9,620 nucleotides of DNA from contig CALBKM010000032.1 of NCBI GenBank assembly GCA_937895705.1, positions 1 through 9,620 of the forward strand, given 5' to 3'. This DNA is from an uncultured Clostridia bacterium. Its GTDB lineage: Bacteria; Bacillota; Clostridia; Lachnospirales; Lachnospiraceae. The notes under the pieces are model-generated. The model saw only the letters and a list, made by a program, of their open reading frames with translations. It did not search any database and was not told the origin of the DNA. Position 1 is the stretch's first letter. The number at the start of each line of letters is the position of its first letter. Both the position numbers and the translations under genes were made by a program. Of this stretch, positions 1-4,538 are shown one piece after another.

Positions 1-424
1 CCGGGTACTCCGGAATGTATGCCTTTAAGTTACGAAGCTTTAAGTTGTAGCTTGCGTTAAGTACGCCACAGTAAGCGTCGCCACGGCCGTCCATAAGGTC
101 GTTCTGGGACTCCTCAGCAGCTGCACAAATCATAGCCGGACCGTCGAAATGCTTTACAAGCAGGGTCTCAGCGATTTCCGGACCGAAGTTTCCGAGATAT
201 ACGCAAAGAGCGTTACATCCGTTCTTCTTTAAATCCTCAACAGCTTCTAACATCTGAATTTCGCTCTCTACGATACATACCGGACACTCATAAATGTCAT
301 CCATACCGTACTTTGCAGCGTAAGCAGCAACAACTGCTTTTCTTCTGTTAACGGACAGGCTTTCCGGGAAGCAGTCACGGCTAACAGCAACAATACCGAT
401 TTTAACCTTTGGCATATTGTTCAT
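1..424 (-). CDS. L-fucose/L-arabinose isomerase family protein, N-terminal part (runs off the window)
   Basis: This gene reads leftwards and is cut by the window edge, leaving 141 codons. The start chosen is the ATG at 424-422, because a GGAAG ribosome binding site lies 6 nt upstream. An in-frame ATG three codons later (MPKVKIG) is the alternative start, but it is too far from that site. The protein opens with a beta strand (VKIGIVAVSRDCFP), continues with ESEIQMLEAVEDLKKNGCNAL and a YLGNFGPEIAETLL segment, and ends with GDAYCGVLNASYNLKLR. This is the Rossmann-like N-terminal domain pattern of the L-fucose/L-arabinose isomerase superfamily, which interconverts aldoses and ketoses in the cytoplasm. 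The catalytic metal ligands lie in the missing C-terminal part, so substrate and activity cannot be judged. Family assignment is from recalled similarity; the specific sugar is unknown. Confidence 0.72.
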   Translation of the reverse strand, partial: MNNMPKVKIGIVAVSRDCFPESLSVNRRKAVVAAYAAKYGMDDIYECPVCIVESEIQMLEAVEDLKKNGCNALCVYLGNFGPEIAETLLVKHFDGPAMICAAAEESQNDLMDGRGDAYCGVLNASYNLKLRNLKAYIPEYP

Positions 425-457
425 TTTAGTCTTCCTTTCTGTTATAAAATTTGTTTT

Positions 458-473
458 GTAACGATACAGTTAC
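458..473. promoter_or_regulatory. Short inverted repeat just downstream of the isomerase transcription start (possible operator)
   Basis: GTAAC (458-462) and GTTAC (469-473) form a 5-bp inverted repeat with a 6-nt spacer. It lies a few bases downstream of the predicted start of the minus-strand transcript. Position and symmetry suit a repressor operator that would restrain the consensus promoter. The arms are short and chance occurrence is possible. Confidence 0.3.
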
Positions 474-483
474 GCTACCCTCT

Positions 484-512
484 ATTATATTTGTTTTTGG
501 GCTTTCTGTCAA
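484..512 (-). promoter_or_regulatory. Consensus sigma-A promoter of the isomerase-family gene
   Basis: On the minus strand a perfect -35 TTGACA (512-507) and a perfect -10 TATAAT (489-484) are separated by exactly 17 nt. Transcription would start near 477 and leave a leader of about 50 nt before the ATG at 424. A promoter this close to consensus is usually strong, so regulation would have to come from a repressor or a downstream step. Confidence 0.85.
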
Positions 513-579
513 TAATCGGCACCATGTTCCATGAAATTTTTTGTTGAAATATATTGCGACATGTTTTATGATTTTTGTA

Positions 580-600
580 ACAAATCAACCGGTGATTTGT
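580..600. repeat. Perfect 8-bp inverted repeat in the divergent intergenic region
   Basis: ACAAATCA (580-587) and TGATTTGT (593-600) are exact inverted copies around a 5-nt centre. The element sits about 70 bp upstream of the isomerase -35 box and about 110 bp upstream of the small sigma-like ORF, in otherwise AT-rich DNA. It has no T-run after it on either side, so a terminator is unlikely. A regulator binding site is the simplest reading, but no regulator can be named. Confidence 0.4.
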
Positions 601-709
601 CGAAAAACAGTGTGCCGTAAAACTTTTTCAAAATTTTTCAAAAAAACATTAACTGATGACAAGCCCTCGATACTATATGTATGAAAGCTTTCGAAAAAGG
701 AGAACAAAA

Positions 710-910
710 ATGACACAAGAACTCGCATCCGAACTGATTAAGGAGAACCTGACCGCAATTTACGGATTCGCCTTTGCCAGACTTTATGAGAAAGATAAAG
801 TGGAGGAATATAAGGGAAATTATATTCCGGCACCGGAGGCGGAGTATTTGGAAGCAGAGGAGTAAGATGAGCAGATTTACTTATCAAAAGCTGCCGATGA
901 TTCTTTGTAG
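710..910 (+). pseudogene. Remnant of an ECF-type RNA polymerase sigma factor
   Basis: An ATG at 710 is preceded by AAGGAG (697-702) with 7-nt spacing and opens a 51-codon frame ending at TAA 863-865. The first 30 or so residues (MTQELASELIKENLTAIYGF, then AFARLYEKDKVEE) resemble the start of sigma region 2 in small Lachnospiraceae ECF-like sigma factors. Such proteins normally continue with a long region 2. Here the text jumps to YIPAPEAEYLEAEE, which resembles the linker before region 4. After the stop, the same frame reads DEQIYLSKA, again like the expected continuation, before a second stop at 908-910. This pattern suggests an internal deletion plus a nonsense mutation. The alternative is a genuine 51-aa small protein, since its ribosome binding site is good. 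A weak promoter-like pair (TTAACT 649-654, TACTAT 671-676) lies upstream. Confidence 0.42.
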
Positions 911-986
911 AAAGTGTCGTTTCGAACTGTTTTTTTACCGTAACCAAGCAGTATGACAGAAAAAATGAAAAAAATAAAAAAAGTAC

Positions 987-1015
987 TTGCATTTTTGAAA
1001 AAGATTGGTTATAAT
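987..1015 (+). promoter_or_regulatory. Promoter of the tRNA-Gln gene
   Basis: A -35 box TTGCAT (987-992) and a perfect -10 TATAAT (1010-1015) are spaced by 17 nt. Transcription would start near 1022, about 30 nt before the mature 5' end of the tRNA, which fits RNase P processing of a short leader. Confidence 0.75.
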
Positions 1016-1050
1016 ATCATTCGTGGCTGTGACATACAGCGGAATATTTT

Positions 1051-1122
1051 TGGGGTATCGCCAAACGGTAAGGCAACGGACTCTGACTCCGTCATCTCAA
1101 GGTTCGAATCCTTGTACCCCAG
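1051..1122 (+). tRNA. tRNA-Gln (anticodon CTG)
   Basis: The 72-nt sequence folds as a full cloverleaf. The 7-bp acceptor stem pairs TGGGGTA (1051-1057) with TACCCCA (1115-1121), and the discriminator base is G1122. The anticodon stem ACGGA/TCCGT encloses the loop CTCTGAC, giving anticodon CTG, which decodes CAG. The T arm is CAAGG-TTCGAAT-CCTTG. The 3' CCA is not encoded (CTT follows), so it must be added enzymatically. The gene stands alone between its own promoter and terminator. Confidence 0.95.
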
Positions 1123-1129
1123 CTTCAAG

Positions 1130-1160
1130 GGCATCACATTTGATATGTGGTGCCTTTTTT
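1130..1160 (+). terminator. Intrinsic terminator of the tRNA-Gln gene
   Basis: GGCATCACAT (1130-1139) pairs with ATGTGGTGCC (1145-1154) over 10 bp with one U-G wobble. The loop is 5 nt and is followed by six T residues (1155-1160). It begins 7 nt after the tRNA 3' end. Confidence 0.9.
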
Positions 1161-1172
1161 CGTGCAGGCAAA

Positions 1173-1288
1173 GTGAGCATGCGAGCAAACTGCGTGAGCT
1201 TGCTCACATGCAGTTGCACAGTCATGCGAACGCGCCCACGACCGAGCGGCGATGCCGCGAGGTGAGTGGGTGAGCACGAAGTGCGCCC
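1173..1288. repeat. GC-rich block of nested hyphenated palindromes downstream of tRNA-Gln
   Basis: Three foldable units are packed together. In the first, AACTGC-GTGAGC (1188-1199) pairs with GCTCAC (1202-1207) and GCAGTT (1210-1215), with a 2-nt bulge. The second, 1235-1270, is a nested palindrome: CCCAC, ACC and GCGGC pair with GCCGC, GGT and GTGGG, and GA faces GA in the middle, which allows tandem sheared G-A pairs. The third is GCAC-GAA-GTGC (1274-1284) flanked by GGG/CCC. GTGAGC occurs three times (1173, 1194, 1270). The block is far richer in GC than the flanking intergenic DNA and encodes no credible protein. It looks like a REP/BIME-type dispersed intergenic element, but copies elsewhere in the genome cannot be seen from here. 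Confidence 0.5.
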
Positions 1289-1331
1289 TGTACGGAAACC
1301 TACTTGACTTTTCCCCCGCAATATATCATAC

Positions 1332-1359
1332 TTAATATAGTATTGATTCGATTTATAAT
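1332..1359 (+). promoter_or_regulatory. Probable promoter of the flavoprotein-peptidase pair
   Basis: A perfect -10 TATAAT (1354-1359) has a weak -35 TTAATA (1332-1337) 16 nt upstream and would give a leader of about 25 nt. An alternative is TTGACT (1304-1309) with CATACT 17 nt downstream. Either could serve; the perfect -10 favours the first. Confidence 0.45.
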
Positions 1360-1390
1360 CTATGATTTACAACAAACGGAGGAGGTAACA

Positions 1391-1786
1391 ATGATGCAGG
1401 AAGTTTACGAATTTTTAAAGAAGGTAGGGACCTATTATTTAGCAACGGTGGAGGGCGACCAGCCGAGAGTAAGACCGTTTGGTACGGTAAATATTTTTGA
1501 GGACAAGCTTTATATTCAGACCGGTAAGGTAAAGCCGGTGTCCAAGCAGCTTGGGGTGAATCCGAAGGCGGAGATTTGTGCCTTTATGGAGGGGACCTGG
1601 CTTCGTGTGGCTGGTGAGTTGATTGAGGATGACAGAAGAGAGGCTCGTCAGTCCATGTTAGATGCGTACCCGCATTTACAGGCTATGTATTCTGCGGATG
1701 ACGGAAATACCCAGGTGCTGTATTTTAAGGATGCTACGGCAACCTTCGCCAGCTTCGGCGGAGCACCGAGAGAAGTGAAGTTCTAG
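1391..1786 (+). CDS. Pyridoxamine 5'-phosphate oxidase-like flavin-binding protein
   Basis: This predicted cytoplasmic protein has 131 residues and no signal or membrane segment. The start is the ATG at 1391, 5 nt after a GGAGGAGG ribosome binding site (1378-1385); the adjacent ATG at 1394 is equally possible. The N-terminal pattern YEFLKKVGTYYLATVEGDQP followed by RVRPFGTVNIFEDKLYIQTG is the split beta-barrel start of the PNPOx-like superfamily, in which the strands around PRVRPF and the TGK segment contact FMN. Later segments (VNPKAEICAF, WLRVAGELIED, and an FASFGG C-terminus) complete the small barrel. Members of this size are usually FMN- or F420-type reductases or putative stress proteins and not true PdxH enzymes, so no pyridoxal-5'-phosphate synthesis should be assumed. 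The next gene begins 32 nt downstream with no terminator between, suggesting cotranscription, although no functional link to it is obvious. Confidence 0.85.
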   Translation: MMQEVYEFLKKVGTYYLATVEGDQPRVRPFGTVNIFEDKLYIQTGKVKPVSKQLGVNPKAEICAFMEGTWLRVAGELIEDDRREARQSMLDAYPHLQAMYSADDGNTQVLYFKDATATFASFGGAPREVKF

Positions 1787-1818
1787 ATTAAACGGTCGAA
1801 TACCGGAAGGAGGTTGTC

Positions 1819-3099
1819 GTGGATATGGATGAGAAGAATCAGAAACATGGCAACGTTCTCCCGGTATTTTTTTGGATTTTTCTGGTGGCAACGGTGGCGG
1901 TATTGCTGATTTTGACGGCGGTATTGCTTTCGAGAAACGGGACCTTTGCAAGCTGGAAAGCCCGGTATACCGAATGGAAAGAGGCGAAGGAAGCGGCGGA
2001 ACGTGCGGAAACGGCGGGAGAGAAGACGGTAAACTACTTCGGTCCTTCCGATATGGAGGAGTATGAAAGCTGGTTTTCCGGGGAACGGATAAATGCCGGA
2101 GAGGGAGAAAACGACGGTCAGGCAGAGAAGCCGGAGCCCGACCCGCTCAGAGAGGCACTTACGGCAAGCCCGGTAAACGGTTCCGAAAGCTTTTGGAATG
2201 AAGCAAAAAAGTTGTCCGGAAGTGTAATGCTCTATGCACAAGGGAAAACGCCGTTGTATGGGCGACCGGAGGAAAAGAGTGAAGCGGTAGGGTACGGCGC
2301 AGCGGGGGAAACGTTCACCCTTTTGGCAGTGCTTAAAGACGGTTGGTATGTTGTATCGGACGGAAGATTCTACTATTGTAGTCGAGGAGAACATTATACA
2401 CTGGTACGTTTGCAGGAAGTGAAGTCGGAGGAAGCATTTGCCGGGGTGAAACAGCAAAAGGTGTTCCACGAGGTGAAAACAATTTTGCAGAATCCGGAGT
2501 TGCCTCACGGTTGCGAAGTGACGGGGTTGGCAGTGCTGCTTTCGTATTATGATATTTCCGCGGATAAATGCGAGTTGGCGGAGAAATGGATGCCGAAGGG
2601 AGTTTGGGGGGAGACAGATTTTAGAAAAGCGTTTGTCGGTGACCCGAGGAAGAAAGTAGGGTCTGCGGGGTGTTTTGCTCCGGTGATTGCGGATACGGCG
2701 AACCGGTATTTGCAAGAAGGAAAACCGATAAAAACAGAGGGCGACACCAAGGAGGAACCGGACAAACAGAACGCAGGAGAGAGATTGCTCGCGGTTGCCA
2801 AGGAAGGAGTTTCCTTCGAAGAATTGCTTTCTATGGTGGAAGAGGCTCCGGTGTTGGTTTGGACTACCATGAATCTGCAGGCTCCGTATATTGCCCAAGT
2901 ATGGGACGTAGGAGGAGAAGAACTGTACTGGCAGAATTTGGAGCATTGTGTGGTGCTGACGGGGTATGATGCGGAAAAGGGTATTTTGTACGGCACAGAC
3001 CCGCTGTACGGACCGTGTGAGTATGATTTGAAGTTGTTTTCTATCCGGTTCCAGACGATGTATTCCCAGGTGGTACAGATGGTTTCGGACACCCCTTAA
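1819..3099 (+). CDS. Membrane-anchored C39-like cysteine peptidase with SH3-like segment
   Basis: The protein is 426 aa from a GTG start at 1819, 5 nt after AAGGAGG (1807-1813). An ATG at 1825 is the alternative, with 11-nt spacing. Residues about 14-37 form one hydrophobic helix preceded by a short charged tail, so the rest should lie outside the cell as a type II membrane protein or cleaved export product. A charged linker (about 45-130) is followed by an SH3-like stretch (about 133-197, with PLYGRPEEKSEAVGYG and GWYVVSDGRFYY). The C-terminal half (about 215-420) matches the Peptidase_C39_2 pattern: a predicted nucleophile Cys232 in LPHGCEVTG, His376 in EHCVVLTGYD, and Asp394 in YGTDPLYGP. 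The family includes envelope and secreted papain-fold peptidases; substrates are generally unknown. A stem at 3118-3152 may end the transcript. A long antisense frame across this gene is a composition artefact. Confidence 0.82.
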   Translation: MDMDEKNQKHGNVLPVFFWIFLVATVAVLLILTAVLLSRNGTFASWKARYTEWKEAKEAAERAETAGEKTVNYFGPSDMEEYESWFSGERINAGEGENDGQAEKPEPDPLREALTASPVNGSESFWNEAKKLSGSVMLYAQGKTPLYGRPEEKSEAVGYGAAGETFTLLAVLKDGWYVVSDGRFYYCSRGEHYTLVRLQEVKSEEAFAGVKQQKVFHEVKTILQNPELPHGCEVTGLAVLLSYYDISADKCELAEKWMPKGVWGETDFRKAFVGDPRKKVGSAGCFAPVIADTANRYLQEGKPIKTEGDTKEEPDKQNAGERLLAVAKEGVSFEELLSMVEEAPVLVWTTMNLQAPYIAQVWDVGGEELYWQNLEHCVVLTGYDAEKGILYGTDPLYGPCEYDLKLFSIRFQTMYSQVVQMVSDTP

Positions 3100-3117
3100 G
3101 AAAATATTAAAACTTTC

Positions 3118-3152
3118 CGGCGCAGGAAATCGTTGACAACGACCCTGCGCCG
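3118..3152 (+). terminator. Hairpin after the peptidase gene, overlapping the next promoter
   Basis: CGGCGCAGG (3118-3126) pairs perfectly with CCTGCGCCG (3144-3152). Inside it, TCGTT (3130-3134) pairs with AACGA (3138-3142). The tail TGTTATATTTT is T-rich but interrupted, so it would be a moderate intrinsic terminator for the peptidase transcript. The inner loop contains the TTGACA -35 box of the following promoter, so the two signals share the same DNA. Confidence 0.5.
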
Positions 3153-3161
3153 TGTTATATT
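3133..3161 (+). promoter_or_regulatory. Promoter of the GntR-ABC operon
   Basis: A perfect -35 TTGACA (3133-3138) is followed after 17 nt by TATATT (3156-3161). The start would fall near 3168, about 75 nt before the repressor ATG, inside the 3164-3190 inverted repeat. Confidence 0.75.
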
Positions 3162-3163
3162 TT

Positions 3164-3190
3164 AACTGTATTAAGTATACTAGTACAGTT
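3164..3190. promoter_or_regulatory. Predicted GntR (YtrA-type) operator
   Basis: AACTGTA (3164-3170) and TACAGTT (3184-3190) are perfect 7-bp inverted arms separated by 13 nt. The element covers the predicted transcription start of the operon and lies 51 bp before the ATG of a YtrA-type GntR repressor. From recalled literature, B. subtilis YtrA binds an inverted repeat of the form AGTGTA-13-TACACT; the spacing here is identical and the arms are similar. Autorepression by the downstream GntR protein is the natural inference. Confidence 0.72.
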
Positions 3191-3241
3191 GACGAACTGA
3201 AAAGGAGATACGACAAAAAGACGGAAAGGAGGAGATGCGGG

Positions 3242-3643
3242 ATGATTATTCTTGATTACACGGATCGCAGGCCCATTTATGAACAGATAGTGGAACGATT
3301 TCAAAGTTTGGTGCTGTGCGGTGTTTTGGAAAAGGATGCGCCTCTTCCCAGTGTACGAAGTCTGGCCATGGAGCTTTCCATCAACCCGAATACAATTCAG
3401 CGGGCCTATACGGAGTTGGAGCGCAGAGGCGTGATTTACGCGGTAAAAGGGAAAGGAAATTTTGTGGCAGATCTACAGGCGGCTCGCGCCCTTCGGGAGA
3501 AGGAAATAAAGGAAGAAGCGGGACATTTGGTGCGAAAGGCGAAAGAAGCCGGCATGACGAAGGAAGAACTTGACCGGTTGCTTGATGGGCTTTGGAGTGA
3601 GAAGACATCCAAACAAGGTGTAGGAGGTGAAGAGGATGATTAA
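3242..3643 (+). CDS. GntR-family transcriptional repressor, YtrA subfamily
   Basis: The protein has 133 residues. The start is the ATG at 3242, 9 nt after AAAGGAGG (3225-3232); extending upstream in frame would run through the promoter and operator. Residues about 8-77 form the GntR winged helix-turn-helix: RPIYEQIVERFQSLVLCGVL, LPSVRSLAMELSINPNTIQR as recognition region, then AYTELERRGVIYAVKGKGNF for the wing. The tail (about 80-120) is short, charged and helical, as in the YtrA subfamily, which lacks the usual large effector-binding domain. Such repressors sit first in operons with ABC transporters and repress them until an envelope signal, often a cell-wall-active antibiotic, relieves binding. 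The frame overlaps the next gene's start by 8 nt, implying translational coupling. The inverted repeat at 3164-3190 is its likely binding site. The actual inducer cannot be read from sequence. Confidence 0.92.
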   Translation: MIILDYTDRRPIYEQIVERFQSLVLCGVLEKDAPLPSVRSLAMELSINPNTIQRAYTELERRGVIYAVKGKGNFVADLQAARALREKEIKEEAGHLVRKAKEAGMTKEELDRLLDGLWSEKTSKQGVGGEEDD

Positions 3644-4538
3644 GGCAGAAAACGTGTCAAAGCGTTTTGACGGAATTACGGCGGTGGACCGGGTTTCCGT
3701 AGAAATAAAAGAGGGTATCGTGTTCGGTATGGTAGGTACCAACGGTGCCGGAAAATCTACCCTGCTTCGTATGATGTCAGGAGTATTAAAGGCGGATGAG
3801 GGAACTATTACGGTGGACGGAGAGGCGATATTCGAGAATCCGGCGGCGAAGAAAGAAGTGTTCTACATTTCCGATGATGCTTATTATTTAAATAACGGTA
3901 CGCCGGTGGATATGGCGGATTATTACGGTGCGGTATATGAGCGGTTTGACAGGAAGCGTTATCTGGAGCTTTTGAGTCAGCTGGGACTGCCGGTTTCCCG
4001 TAAAATCAGTACTTTTTCAAAGGGTATGAAAAAGCAGGTATCTATTTTGTTGGGAGTCTGTGCCGGAACGAAGTATTTGCTTTGCGACGAAACCTTTGAC
4101 GGCCTGGACCCGGTAATGCGTCAGGCGGTAAAGAGTATTTTTGCAAAAGAGATCACGGAGCGTGGGCTCACGCCGGTGCTGGCATCCCATAATCTCCGTG
4201 AGCTGGAGGATATTTGCGACCATGTGGGACTGCTTCATAAGGGCGGTGTATTGCTTTCCAAGGATTTGGAGGAAATGCGTACCGGCATCCATAAATTACA
4301 GTGCGTGTTTGCGGATGAGGAGCAGGAAGCAAGAGTGTTGATGGGTCTGGAAGTGGTAAATAAGGAAGAACGGGGTCGTCTGAAAACCATTACCGTACGA
4401 GGCCTGCGGGAGGAAATCGAAGCAAGAGTGGCAGCGGCGGAACCGGTATTTTTTGAGATGCTTCCGCTCACTCTGGAAGAAATCTTTATCAGTGAAACGG
4501 AGGTGGCAGGATATGACTTCAAGAAGCTCATTCTTTAA
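3636..4538 (+). CDS. ABC transporter ATP-binding protein (YtrB/BcrA-like)
   Basis: The ATPase has 300 residues. The start is the ATG at 3636, 8 nt after GGAGG (3623-3627); an in-frame GTG at 3627 overlaps that binding site and is unlikely. Visible motifs are Walker A GTNGAGKST (34-42), an ABC signature in degenerate form FSKGMKKQ (127-134), Walker B plus catalytic glutamate YLLCDETFDGLDP (147-159, Glu152), and the H-loop His185 in LASHNLRELED. The Q-loop region reads VFYISDDAYYLNN (75-87) and has no glutamine, a feature I associate with YtrB-like ATPases. The last 100 or so residues, ending LTLEEIFISETEVAGYDF, are the usual C-terminal extension of this group. It should energise the permease encoded next, whose start lies inside this gene (26-nt overlap). 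It acts on the cytoplasmic face of the membrane; substrate unknown. Confidence 0.93.
   Translation: MIKAENVSKRFDGITAVDRVSVEIKEGIVFGMVGTNGAGKSTLLRMMSGVLKADEGTITVDGEAIFENPAAKKEVFYISDDAYYLNNGTPVDMADYYGAVYERFDRKRYLELLSQLGLPVSRKISTFSKGMKKQVSILLGVCAGTKYLLCDETFDGLDPVMRQAVKSIFAKEITERGLTPVLASHNLRELEDICDHVGLLHKGGVLLSKDLEEMRTGIHKLQCVFADEEQEARVLMGLEVVNKEERGRLKTITVRGLREEIEARVAAAEPVFFEMLPLTLEEIFISETEVAGYDFKKLIL

Noticed and set aside
953..1273. Plus-strand open frames across the tRNA-Gln region
   Set aside because: They run through a clear tRNA, its promoter and its terminator, and have no convincing ribosome binding site or domain.
1051..1290. tRNA-Gln as an attachment site of an integrated element
   Set aside because: No integrase is present and no repeat of the tRNA 3' end was seen in the window; the palindromic block shows no mobile-element gene.
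1304..1390. An upstream extension of the flavoprotein frame to 1304
   Set aside because: The extension encodes low-complexity hydrophobic residues unlike the family, covers the -10 box, and lacks a ribosome binding site, whereas 1391 has an excellent one.
1783..3216. A 477-codon open frame on the minus strand across the peptidase gene
   Set aside because: It is fully antisense to a gene with clear domain motifs, shows no recognisable domain, is rich in residues typical of antisense reading, and covers the next gene's promoter and operator.
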